Source: Rhodococcus sp. ARC_M5 (GTDB taxonomy: Bacteria > Actinomycetota > Actinomycetes > Mycobacteriales > Mycobacteriaceae). From it: DNA of 64,000 nt. A program made the position numbers and the translations under genes. Shown here one piece after another: positions 38,846-48,058 of this stretch. Each line of letters begins with the position of its first letter. Position 1 is the first letter of the stretch. The stretch lies in NCBI RefSeq assembly GCF_022810405.1, contig NZ_JALGQE010000001.1, forward strand, positions 310,001 through 374,000. Reading direction: 5' to 3'. The notes beneath the pieces were generated by a model, which searched no databases, was not told the origin of the DNA, and worked only from the letters and a program-made list of their open reading frames with translations.

Positions 38846-39127
38846 TCAGCGAGCCATCCGTGCCTTGTTGGCCATCTCGACGCCGTGCATCGTCTCGCCA
38901 CCGGTGCGGGCTGCCGCAACGAGGCTCGACAGAATGAGGTTGAGCTCGTCGGATGCAGAGTTCCACTGACGCTGAAGTTCGTAGTAGGACGTCATCGCGT
39001 CGCCCTCCCACGACTCGTAGAGTCGCTTCGCGGTGGTGTCCACGTCCGCGAGCAAGTCCTTGGTCACGTTCGCCTGCTTGTTCATTGCCTCGGTCAGCGC
39101 CGCGATCTGGGCAAAGTCGTATTTCAT
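38846..39127 (-). CDS. esxT: WXG100 protein, EsxT-like
   Basis: A 93-residue WXG100 protein, MKYDFAQIAALTEAMNKQANV, with the turn YESWEGDAMTSYYELQ (W-E-G) between two helices. No YxxxD/E motif is present at its C-terminus. It should pair with the upstream 121-residue protein as a heterodimer exported by ESX-4. Confidence 0.93.
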   Translation of the reverse strand: MKYDFAQIAALTEAMNKQANVTKDLLADVDTTAKRLYESWEGDAMTSYYELQRQWNSASDELNLILSSLVAAARTGGETMHGVEMANKARMAR

Positions 39128-39191
39128 GTCGGATCGGTCTCCTTGGTCGAGCGTGGTCGTGTGGATTGTCGTGTGATTCCGGATGTCACGT

Positions 39192-39557
39192 TCACTTGAA
39201 CGAGGACAGTCCCGAGTTCAGGGATCCGGCCACCTGGTTCACGGCCGACACGTTGTCGTCGTCGGCGTCCGAGTAGCCGTGGCCGTTGGTCTTGATGTCG
39301 GCGGAGATCTGCTCCAGCGCACTCCGCATCTTCTGCGCACTGGTGTCCCACTGCGCCATGACGTCCTGAAAAGACTTGCCCGCCTTGCCGACCCACGCTT
39401 CGGCGGTCTGCTCGACGATCGATCGAACAGCGGAATTGGACGCGTTGATCGACACGCTCAGGCCTTCGATCGTGGCTCCGGCAGCGACGAGCTCCTGCGG
39501 TGTGACGGTGACGCCGTTCGACGAACCCGTAGCTTCCGGTCCCCCTGGATATCCCAC
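39192..39557 (-). CDS. esxU: WXG100 protein, EsxU-like, with YxxxD signal
   Basis: A 121-residue protein with a flexible N-terminus (GYPGGPEATGSSNGVTVTPQ), the turn AEAWVGKAGKSFQDVM (W-V-G), and near the C-terminus GYSDAD, a YxxxD secretion signal. It is the partner of the EsxT-like protein, which lacks the signal. Confidence 0.92.
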   Translation of the reverse strand: MGYPGGPEATGSSNGVTVTPQELVAAGATIEGLSVSINASNSAVRSIVEQTAEAWVGKAGKSFQDVMAQWDTSAQKMRSALEQISADIKTNGHGYSDADDDNVSAVNQVAGSLNSGLSSFK

Positions 39558-39718
39558 TTCGACTCCTTGTTTTCGATACTCGATTCACGTACGCCCGCGG
39601 CGCGCGTGCTGCTCGACCGAGCCGGCCTGTAGTCGGCCCACTCACTCCCCTACATCTCCTTTGACGCAGCAACCCCTCGATTCGGTTCCGGCAGTCTCCG
39701 AGAAACTGTGGGCCGATC

Positions 39719-41176
39719 TCACGACACCGGCACGATGTCCAACGACTGCGTTGCCTGGCCGCATTCGGTGTCGATCACTGCCGGGTCCTCCCCCTCGAAC
39801 TGACAACCGATGCTGACCTGGAGGTCGGACTCCACGAACACCCGCCAGAGCACCGTCGAGTCGTCGACCGGTCTCTCGATGTAGGCGATCCCGACGCGGC
39901 CGCCGAAATCGCGGGTGGGTTCGAGAGAGCCGATGCTCGAATCCGGACCCCGAGCATCGACGGCCGACCGAAGTTCGGTGGCCACCTGCTCCTGAGTCGA
40001 ACCCGGCAACAGGTCTGCCACGGTCACGACGATCCGCCGCTCGGGCGGGGTCGGCGGAATCAACACCATGCGGTCCTGGTCGTCGGACTTCGTCCAAGTG
40101 GCCGACAACCGCATCGACACGCGTCCGTACACGAACGTCACCGTCTCGACCGGCAACGGCGCGGCGGGCACCGTCGTCGGCGTCGGTTCGACGACCGAAG
40201 ACGGTGACACCGTGGGGGCGACTATCGGCGAAAAGGGTTGCGCTGCAGATGCATCGACGCTCTCGGGCGATCGAACAGCGAAATAGGCTGCTACGCAGAT
40301 GAATACGACCACCGCTGACACGGCGCTCACCGTCGCGAAAAGGGCCGAACGACGGTTCCTCGACCGCGGCGGGGGCGCGGCGACGTCGTCGAGCCACGCC
40401 GCCGATCGCGTCGTCGAGGCACGAACGGGTGGTGTCGGTACGAGATCCGCCCCGGCTCGTCGGTACAGCGACCTGGCGACATCGAGACCGGTCAGCCAGT
40501 GCGTGGAGTGATCGACGATGGGATCGGGTCCGACGCTCGACGCCGACACCACGTACACCTCGTCGGGGCAGCGCATGACCGACGACCTGGCGTACTCCCC
40601 CACCGCACGTCGCCAGGCGGAGTCGTCGTCGATTCCGAAGGGCAGGATCGCGCCGGTATCCCCGCCGTGCGCCCCGGACTCGTCCAGGACGACGACCGAC
40701 GTATCGAGAGCACCGACTTCGATGACGACGGCCGCACCGGGCGCTCGTTCACCCGACCACGACAGGGCCGCCTCGGCTGTTTCCACGAGCACCACCTCGC
40801 TCGCCGACGACGCGAACGTGGCGCGAAGAATGCCCGAGCGCTCTTCTCCCCACGTGGACGGATACGCGATTTCGAGCACGTCGAGTCGGTCGCGCACCCC
40901 TGCACTGTGCAGAGCCGACCACACGATTCCGTGCAGTACCGCCGTTCGGTCCCACGCCGAGACCCCCACCGGGATCGACGCATCGTCGATGCAGAGCAGT
41001 GGCGGTATCTCGGCTCCGGCTGCGTGCCGGCCGAACACCAGACCGCCGTCCTCCACTGTCGCGAACGCCGATTCGACGCTCTCTCTCGGACCCTCGAACG
41101 CTCCGCTCGTGGCGACGACGGAGATCTCCGCGTACCCCAGATGCACTGCGGCATAACGCCACGCGGGGTTCGTCAA
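39719..41176 (-). CDS. Type VII secretion-associated actin-fold membrane protein (Rv3446c-like)
   Basis: About 485 residues, start taken as TTG at 41176 overlapping the eccC stop (TTGA); GTG 41146 is possible. The N-terminal ~260 residues resemble an actin/Hsp70 fold (VVLVETAEAALSWSG, AAVVIEVGALDTSVVVLDE), though nucleotide motifs are weak. A membrane helix follows (~300-325, ATVSAVSAVVVFICVAAYFAV) and an outer domain of ~155 residues with FVYGRVSMRLSATW and IERPVDDSTVLWRVFVE, typical of type VII secretion-associated proteins. It lies between eccC and the esx pair, as Rv3446c does. Its molecular role in ESX-4 is not established. Confidence 0.87.
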   Translation of the reverse strand: MTNPAWRYAAVHLGYAEISVVATSGAFEGPRESVESAFATVEDGGLVFGRHAAGAEIPPLLCIDDASIPVGVSAWDRTAVLHGIVWSALHSAGVRDRLDVLEIAYPSTWGEERSGILRATFASSASEVVLVETAEAALSWSGERAPGAAVVIEVGALDTSVVVLDESGAHGGDTGAILPFGIDDDSAWRRAVGEYARSSVMRCPDEVYVVSASSVGPDPIVDHSTHWLTGLDVARSLYRRAGADLVPTPPVRASTTRSAAWLDDVAAPPPRSRNRRSALFATVSAVSAVVVFICVAAYFAVRSPESVDASAAQPFSPIVAPTVSPSSVVEPTPTTVPAAPLPVETVTFVYGRVSMRLSATWTKSDDQDRMVLIPPTPPERRIVVTVADLLPGSTQEQVATELRSAVDARGPDSSIGSLEPTRDFGGRVGIAYIERPVDDSTVLWRVFVESDLQVSIGCQFEGEDPAVIDTECGQATQSLDIVPVS

Positions 41177-44100
41177 CTCGAGTGTCCGAGCTGAACCAGT
41201 GCCTGACCCGAGCGGTTGACCAACACGCCACGGCCCGGCGGCAAGGCACTGGGACGCACCGTCCCGAGCAGGTTGCCCTCGTCGCGGCTCCCGCTCATGA
41301 CCAGTCCCGGCGTCACCAGATCGCGCAACCGTCCTATCACCGGGTCGAACAGGGCCCGGCCTGCCCCGCCCGAACGTCGCGCCACGATCACGTGCAGCCC
41401 GATGTCTCGCGCATGCGGAAGATGTTCCACCAACGGGGCCAGCGGATTCCCCGACGACGTAGCGACCAGATCGTAATCGTCGACGACGACGAACACCTCG
41501 GGACCATTCCACCACGACCGCTCGCGGAGCTGCTGCTGCGTCACATCTGCACCCGGCATGCGCTCGGTCATGCGGCCGGCGAGGTCGACGAGCATCGCCG
41601 TCAGCGTCGCCTGCGACGCCGCATACCCGGCGAGATGCTCGGAATCGACTGTGCCGAGCAGGGTTCGGCGATAGTCCGCGATGATGAGCTTGACGCGGTC
41701 GGGCGAGTTCGCCTCGACGAGCGATCGACAGATTCCGCGCAGCAGAGACGTCTTGCCGCACTCGCTGTCGCCGAACAGGACGAAGTGTGGATTCTCTGCG
41801 AAGTCGATCACCACCGGTGCCAACTCTGCCTCGTCGATGCCGATCGGGACTCCCAGCTCCGGGGTAGCACCGCGAGTACGCGGCCACGAATGACCGAGCA
41901 GATCGAGAACTGCGGACCGTTCGAGCAGCTCCGGCAGCATTCGCACCGGCGGCGCGGGTAACCCGGCAGACGCTGCCGCGATCGCCGCCACCGACTCTCC
42001 GACTGCCCGAGACAGGTCGTCGACGGAACTGACGTCGTCCACCCGTGGAAGTGCGATCAACAGATGCAGACCGTCCCTGGTCATACCTCGGCCCGGCCGA
42101 CCCTCCGGAACGCTCGACGCCTTGGCTCGGCCCATGTCCGAATCCGACGGATCTCCGAGCCGCAGTTCCAACCGAGTACCGATCAGGTCCTTGGTCGCGG
42201 GCCGAACTTCCGCCCACCGCGACGCGGTGAGAATCAGATGCAGCCCGAACGCGAGGCCCTGCGTGGTCAGGGTGGCGATCTGCTGTTCCAGACTCTCGAA
42301 GTCCGACCTGATGGATGGCCAGCCATCGATGACGAGAAAGACGTCACCGAACCGGTCCTCGGGATCGACGGGTTGCGTCGCGCGTCGCCGTCGGAACTCG
42401 GCCATCGAGTCGATACCGCGATCGCGGAACGTCCTCTCCCGCTGCCGAACTACGGCGGCCACCTCGGCCACGGTGCGTCGAACCCGATCGACGTCCAGCC
42501 GGTTGGCCACCGACCCGACGTGTGGCAGATCGGCCAGACCGGCCAGCGTTCCGCCGCCAAAATCCAAGCAGTAGAACTGCACCTGCGCGGGTGAATGCGT
42601 CATTGCCAGCGCCAGGATCAAGGACCGAAGTGCCGTCGACTTTCCCGATTGCGGTGCTCCGACGATGGCGACGTGGCCTGCTGCGCCGGACAGATCGACG
42701 GTCAACAGATCGCGGCGCTGATCGAACGGCCGGTCGACGATTCCGATGGGGGCGCGCAAAGCGCTGAGCGGAGCGACACGCTCGGTCAGAACCGATCCGA
42801 GCACCAACCGGTCGAGGGTCGGGGCAGTGTCCAACGGCGGCAACCACACCTCGTGGGCCGGCATTCCGCGACCTCGAATTCGTCCGACGACCACGTCGAG
42901 AACCGACGCACCCGTACTCTCCGAATCGACCGAATCCGGTTCGACCGGCGGCGCGCCGGCATCCTCGATGCGGCCGAGGTCGATGACGTCGAGGGGCACA
43001 GTGAAGGCGGTGAACGGCTTCGGCCTGATGTCTGCGCCGGGCAGAGTCCGCGTCCCGGAAACGGAGCGCGGCGGTGAATACGGACCGGAGACGTAGGCCG
43101 CAGCGAACCTGACGATCTCGGCCGAATCGCACTTGAGGTAACCCGCACCGGGTTGCGCGGGAAGGTGATAAGCGTCGGGGACTCCGAGGACCGAGCGAGA
43201 CTCGTTCGCGGAGAACGTTTTCAGTCCGATTCGGTACGACAGGTGACTGTCGAGACCACGTAGCTTGCCTTCTTCGAGTCGCTGACTGGCGAGCAACAGG
43301 TGCATGTGAAGCGAACGTCCGAGCCGACCGATCGCGACGAACAGCTCGGCGAATTCCGGCTGCTGGCTCAGCAACTCCGAGAACTCGTCTACCACCACGA
43401 ACAGGGCAGGCATCGGTGCGAGATCGGCTCCCGCCGCGCGCGCCTTCTCGTAATCGGACACATTCGCGAAGTTCCCGGCCGAGCGCAGCAATTCCTGCCG
43501 CCGATTCATCTCGCCGGCCAAGGCATCACGCATTCGATCCACCAGCGCCAAGTCCTCGGACAGGTTGGTGATGACGGCGGCCACGTGCGGGGCAGCCTCG
43601 AGTCCCGCGAACGTAGCGCCGCCCTTGAAGTCGACGAGTACCAGATTGAGCTGTTCCGGTGAGTGAGTCGACACCAAGCCGAGCACGAGCGTTCGGAGGA
43701 ACTCCGATTTTCCGGAACCCGTTGCGCCGATACATAATCCGTGAGGCCCCATACCGCTCTCGGCGGATTCCTTCAGATCGATCTCCACGGTGCTGCCGTC
43801 GGGTGCGACACCGATCGGTACCCGCAGCCGCTCGCGTCCGCGCCGAGTGATCCAGGCCCGGTCCGGATCGAGTGCACCTACGTCGGCGATCCCGACGAGA
43901 CTGTTCCATCCCGAGATCCGCACACCGTCGTCGTCCACGACATCGACGACCGACGAGGACGTCGGCACGCGAAAAGGCGACAGACGCCTGGCAACGGCGT
44001 GGGCCTGGGTGGTATTCATCGAGTCCGCGACGGCGAACACCTCGACCGTGGTTCCGCTGACCGCTCCGATGGATCCGTTCTCGGCGAACAACTGCAAGCC

Positions 44101-45171
44101 ACGGGACGCAGCCAGTCCGGGGCAGAGGCCGGACAGGTCGACGATCGTGACGGAATCGAGGCCCGTATCGGTGAGGTCGGTCGACCGGTTGTCGAGGAGT
44201 CCGCCGTCCACCACTATCACCAACTGCACGACACCGGCGACCGGAACCGCGCCGCGCGCGAACCGATTACGCATCGCCAGCACATCGCCCAGTGCACTCT
44301 CCAGCTCGAGGAAGCTACCGAAGATCATTCGCGCGGATCCGGCCCCGTCGCGCAGGGCATCGTGCTGCGTGTGCGGAAGCCACTTGGCCCATTCCCACTG
44401 CTCCACAGTGTCCGGACCGCAGACGATTGCGACTGCGACGTGGTCGGGTCCGTGAAAGCTGCACAGCGAGGCCAACATTGCTCGCACCATCGCCCGGGCG
44501 TCGTCACGATCTCCCGCTATGGACAGTGCAGCGAATCCCCTCAGGGACACCGCGGTCGGCAGCGCGCCCACCACCGAGTGCGCCCGCACGAACCGTCGCA
44601 GTGAGACCGCCGAGACGGGTTCCAGATCCTCCACCGGTCCGGTCTCGGGCGGAACCAATCGGGTCGCCAGGCGCTGATCCCCGCGACCGACTCGCACGTG
44701 AGCGAAATCGGGGTCCGACAGTCGCCGTTCCCACATCCGCTCGGTTCCGGCGATCGACCAGAGGGTTTCGGGGGCCGGGTGACTCCATTCGAGAGCTTTG
44801 CGCTGCGCCCGCTCGGTGTCGGCGACATCACGGCGAAGCTGATCGAGGTAGCGCAGATAGTCCTTGCGGTCCTCGTTCGCCTCGGCCGTGCGCGCTCCAC
44901 CGGACTTTCCACCTCCGGCCAGCATCCCCACCATGGACATCAACATCATGGCGGGGAACATCAACATCATCGGGTTCGCCGCCGCGCCGGAAGTGAACAT
45001 CAGCGCGACCATGCCGACCATCGCTGCAACCATCACCAGTGGCATCAGCTTCATCAGCAGATTGCCCGGCACCGCGCGTGGAATCTCGGGTGGCGGCTGC
45101 AGGGCCACCTCACCGCCCGGCGATCGAGGCACCTCGCGGCGCGCAACGCGAACGAAGCGCACGGTACTCAT
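41173..45171 (-). CDS. eccC4: ESX-4 FtsK/SpoIIIE ATPase EccC
   Basis: A 1332-residue coupling ATPase in one chain. Two membrane helices (~36-60 and ~63-86) with an unusually Met-rich sequence come first. Three P-loop domains follow: GATGSGKSE (~480), GAPQSGKST (~836) and GDSECGKTS (~1133), with Walker B segments LFVVVDEFSELL and EVFVVVDDYD. It recognises Esx substrates and powers transport. It is first in the minus-strand ESX-4 unit, followed by the actin-fold protein and the esx pair. Confidence 0.97.
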   Translation of the reverse strand: MSTVRFVRVARREVPRSPGGEVALQPPPEIPRAVPGNLLMKLMPLVMVAAMVGMVALMFTSGAAANPMMLMFPAMMLMSMVGMLAGGGKSGGARTAEANEDRKDYLRYLDQLRRDVADTERAQRKALEWSHPAPETLWSIAGTERMWERRLSDPDFAHVRVGRGDQRLATRLVPPETGPVEDLEPVSAVSLRRFVRAHSVVGALPTAVSLRGFAALSIAGDRDDARAMVRAMLASLCSFHGPDHVAVAIVCGPDTVEQWEWAKWLPHTQHDALRDGAGSARMIFGSFLELESALGDVLAMRNRFARGAVPVAGVVQLVIVVDGGLLDNRSTDLTDTGLDSVTIVDLSGLCPGLAASRGLQLFAENGSIGAVSGTTVEVFAVADSMNTTQAHAVARRLSPFRVPTSSSVVDVVDDDGVRISGWNSLVGIADVGALDPDRAWITRRGRERLRVPIGVAPDGSTVEIDLKESAESGMGPHGLCIGATGSGKSEFLRTLVLGLVSTHSPEQLNLVLVDFKGGATFAGLEAAPHVAAVITNLSEDLALVDRMRDALAGEMNRRQELLRSAGNFANVSDYEKARAAGADLAPMPALFVVVDEFSELLSQQPEFAELFVAIGRLGRSLHMHLLLASQRLEEGKLRGLDSHLSYRIGLKTFSANESRSVLGVPDAYHLPAQPGAGYLKCDSAEIVRFAAAYVSGPYSPPRSVSGTRTLPGADIRPKPFTAFTVPLDVIDLGRIEDAGAPPVEPDSVDSESTGASVLDVVVGRIRGRGMPAHEVWLPPLDTAPTLDRLVLGSVLTERVAPLSALRAPIGIVDRPFDQRRDLLTVDLSGAAGHVAIVGAPQSGKSTALRSLILALAMTHSPAQVQFYCLDFGGGTLAGLADLPHVGSVANRLDVDRVRRTVAEVAAVVRQRERTFRDRGIDSMAEFRRRRATQPVDPEDRFGDVFLVIDGWPSIRSDFESLEQQIATLTTQGLAFGLHLILTASRWAEVRPATKDLIGTRLELRLGDPSDSDMGRAKASSVPEGRPGRGMTRDGLHLLIALPRVDDVSSVDDLSRAVGESVAAIAAASAGLPAPPVRMLPELLERSAVLDLLGHSWPRTRGATPELGVPIGIDEAELAPVVIDFAENPHFVLFGDSECGKTSLLRGICRSLVEANSPDRVKLIIADYRRTLLGTVDSEHLAGYAASQATLTAMLVDLAGRMTERMPGADVTQQQLRERSWWNGPEVFVVVDDYDLVATSSGNPLAPLVEHLPHARDIGLHVIVARRSGGAGRALFDPVIGRLRDLVTPGLVMSGSRDEGNLLGTVRPSALPPGRGVLVNRSGQALVQLGHSS

Positions 45172-45397
45172 CGGTCCGCCCCCACGGCTGCGCCCCCACT
45201 ACTGCGTACAGCGACCTCCCCCCGAGGCCGCGTGGACGACAGGCTAACGCATCGAAGACCGAGCGGTCCACAGGTGCACTCATGGTCTCGCGCGGGGGAC
45301 CTCAGGGCTGCGAGAAATAGAACGGCGTCCGACGCCGTTGCACCGAAAAGCGGCTCTTCGGCCGCGTGCTCGACGAACGAAAGGCTGGGCCCCGACC

Positions 45398-46387
45398 GTG
45401 TCCGTACCCCTGTCCATCCTCGATCTCGCCCATGTGGGCGAGGGCGAAACAGTCCGCGACAGCTTCGACGCCAGCGTGACACTCGCGCAGCACGCCGAGA
45501 ACTGGGGGTACCGACGGATCTGGTACGCCGAGCACCACAACATGAAGACCATCGCGTCGTCGGCCACGTCGGTTCTGATCGGGCACGTCGCAGCCCATAC
45601 GCAGCGAATTCGGCTGGGATCCGGCGGAATCATGCTCCCCAATCACGCGCCGCTGACCATCGCCGAGCAGTTCGGCACCTTGGCAACGCTGTACCCGGGA
45701 CGAATCGACCTGGGGCTCGGTCGCGCACCCGGCAGCGATCAGGTGACGATGCGGGCGATGCGTCGCGACCCCGCGTCCGCAGACCGCTTCCCGCAGGACG
45801 TCCAGGAACTACAGGGCTACCTGTCGGCGGAATCTCTCGTCCCAGGAGTGAACGCGACGCCGGGAGCCGGCACCGAGGTACCGCTGTACATCCTCGGCTC
45901 GTCGCTGTTCGGTGCCCAACTCGCCGCGGCACTCGGCCTTCCCTACGCCTTCGCGTCGCACTTCGCGCCCGACGCGCTCGAGCAGGCGGTCGAGATCTAT
46001 CGCCGTGACTTCCGCCCGTCGGCGCAGTTGTCGGAGCCGCACCTGATCGTCGGTGTCAACGTGATCGCGGCCGATTCGCTGGCCGACGCTCAGGCACAGT
46101 TCCTCCGCACCAAGCGCAGCCGCGTCAGCCTGCTGCTGGGCCGGGGCCGAACCTTCACCGACGAGGAAGCCGACATGGTTCTGGAGGCACCGGCGGGCCA
46201 ACAGATCGCGAAGATGACCAAGTACTCGGCAGTGGGAACACCGGACATGGTGAGGGACTACCTCGACCGATTCGCCGAGCGAACAGGCGCGGACGAGCTG
46301 ATCGTCGCATCCGGTGTGTCCGACCGCGCGTCGTGGCTGCGCTCGTTCGAGTTGCTCGCACAGGTGAGTGACCTCGTTCCTGCCTGA
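45398..46387 (+). CDS. LLM-class flavin-dependent oxidoreductase
   Basis: A 329-residue luciferase-like enzyme starting with GTG at 45398 ([19 protein letters not shown]), with AAAGG upstream. It contains [48 protein letters not shown] and [20 protein letters not shown], the alkanal-monooxygenase-like (MsnO8) layout. The cofactor is probably FMN; the substrate is unknown. It stands between the divergent eccC and eccD genes. Confidence 0.9.
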   Translation: MSVPLSILDLAHVGEGETVRDSFDASVTLAQHAENWGYRRIWYAEHHNMKTIASSATSVLIGHVAAHTQRIRLGSGGIMLPNHAPLTIAEQFGTLATLYPGRIDLGLGRAPGSDQVTMRAMRRDPASADRFPQDVQELQGYLSAESLVPGVNATPGAGTEVPLYILGSSLFGAQLAAALGLPYAFASHFAPDALEQAVEIYRRDFRPSAQLSEPHLIVGVNVIAADSLADAQAQFLRTKRSRVSLLLGRGRTFTDEEADMVLEAPAGQQIAKMTKYSAVGTPDMVRDYLDRFAERTGADELIVASGVSDRASWLRSFELLAQVSDLVPA

Positions 46388-46486
46388 GCACCGGCGATCG
46401 CCTGTCGCCGCGATGTCGTAGGGTTTGCACACCGATGCCCATTGGGGCGGGCATCGGTACAACCGCACGCATCCGGGGGGATCTTC

Positions 46487-48058
46487 ATGACACGTGCCGA
46501 GAGCCGTCCATCGGCCGGTATCGCGCCGTCGCGCATTGCACCTACTGCTCCGACGGAATCGAATGCCGTCGGTGATGCCGGTCGGCGCTCGTCCGGCACG
46601 CACTCAGTACGTGCGCAGGAAGTCTGCCGAGTGACGGTGCTGGCGAGGTCGACACAGGTGGACATGGCGCTGCCCGTGGACGTTCCGGTCTCGCTCCTCG
46701 TTCCGGGGATCATCGACATGATTGCGGGAGTGGAGCCCGCGGAACGACCCGGGAGAGCGGGAGTGGAGCCTGCGGCCGGGGGTGCTTCGGAGGGGTTGCC
46801 CGTGGCGTGGACCCTCGCGCGGATCGGCTTCCCACCGCTGTCACCGACGTCGACCCTCGCCGAGTTGTCCGTGCGCGACGGTGAGCTGCTCGTGTTGGGG
46901 GTCGCCGAGCGGCCCGTGCCGGTTCCGCTCTTCGACGACCTCATGAATTCTGTTGCGCTGGCAGGCAGTGACGACGTGTCGCAGTGGACGGCAGGTACTG
47001 CGCGAACGGTGGGTTCGGTCGTCACCGGCTCGCTCGTGTTGCTGGCGTGTGCAGTCGTGTTGGGCGGGCCGATCCGGGCCGGGGCCGCGAACACCGGCAA
47101 CGTCGTCGAAGGACTCTCGGCAATCACCGCGTCGATCCTCTTCGCGATCACGGGGATGATTCTGGGGCGGGCGTATCACCAACACGCAATCGCTGTCCTC
47201 TTCGGTGGATGTGCAGTAGCGCTGATGTTCACCGGCGGAACTCTGTTGGTACCCGGGCAGTTCGGTGCGGCTCAACTGATGCTGGGTTCTGCCATGGCGG
47301 GCGCGACAGCCCTGCTGTCCCTGCGTATCGGCGGATCCGGTTTCGCACTGTTCACTGCCGCGATCGTGTCGGCACTCCTCGTGTTCGTCGCCACGGTATG
47401 CACGCTGTTCACGACGATGCCGCTACCGTCGATCGGCACTGCCGCTGCTCTCGTCGGGCTCGCGGGAATCGCGCTGTCCGCTCGCGTGTCGATGATGCAG
47501 GCCGGGTTGCCGCTTCCGGCGGTTCCCACCGCAGGAGCGCCGTTGGACACGGTCGAGGAGGCCGAACTCGACGCGATCTCGTTCGCCGATCTGCAGGTGG
47601 CCGCCGCTCGGGCTCGCAGCTGTCTGACCGGTCTGTTGCTGGCGTTCACCACCGCCGTGGTTGCGGGAGTTCTCGTTGCGGCGGCAGCCGATTCCGGAGG
47701 TGGCGTCCCATGGCCCGCGGTGGCGCTTGCGGCGTTGTGTGCGCTTGTGCTGCTCCTACGCGGTCGTACCTATGCGGTGGTGACGCATGCGGTTCCGCTG
47801 GTGGCCGGCGGAACGACGATCCTGCTGGCGCTGCTCGTGGGTGCCGTTGTCGCGCTCCCGGACGACGCTCTCGCGCTCTTCGGTGTGGCTCTGGCAGGAG
47901 CCGTGACAGCGTCGATCTTCGGCGCTCTCGTGCCGACCCGAACGTATTCGCCGGTGATGCGGCGATCCGCCGAGCTGCTCGAGTACGCCACCATTGCCCT
48001 GGTCATCCCGATCGCAGTGTGGGTCTGCGGTCTGTACAGCGTCGTCCGCGGGTTGTGA
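46487..48058 (+). CDS. eccD4: ESX-4 membrane channel protein EccD
   Basis: 523 residues, start MTRAESRPSAGIAP at 46487 with GGGGGGA upstream. A cytoplasmic ubiquitin-like domain (~45-150: CRVTVLARSTQVDMALPVDVP, LAELSVRDGELLVL) is preceded by a disordered tail and includes a low-complexity GVEPA repeat. About eleven membrane helices follow, from ~185 to the end. EccD dimers line the transport pore. Its stop overlaps the mycP start. Confidence 0.95.
   Translation: MTRAESRPSAGIAPSRIAPTAPTESNAVGDAGRRSSGTHSVRAQEVCRVTVLARSTQVDMALPVDVPVSLLVPGIIDMIAGVEPAERPGRAGVEPAAGGASEGLPVAWTLARIGFPPLSPTSTLAELSVRDGELLVLGVAERPVPVPLFDDLMNSVALAGSDDVSQWTAGTARTVGSVVTGSLVLLACAVVLGGPIRAGAANTGNVVEGLSAITASILFAITGMILGRAYHQHAIAVLFGGCAVALMFTGGTLLVPGQFGAAQLMLGSAMAGATALLSLRIGGSGFALFTAAIVSALLVFVATVCTLFTTMPLPSIGTAAALVGLAGIALSARVSMMQAGLPLPAVPTAGAPLDTVEEAELDAISFADLQVAAARARSCLTGLLLAFTTAVVAGVLVAAAADSGGGVPWPAVALAALCALVLLLRGRTYAVVTHAVPLVAGGTTILLALLVGAVVALPDDALALFGVALAGAVTASIFGALVPTRTYSPVMRRSAELLEYATIALVIPIAVWVCGLYSVVRGL

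Noticed and set aside
41177..42217. N-terminal extension of the actin-fold protein frame
   Set aside because: It lies inside eccC in another frame; recognisable sequence begins after the eccC stop.
46984..48054. N-terminal extension of the mycP frame
   Set aside because: It overlaps eccD in another frame; the signal peptide and domain begin at GTG 48055.
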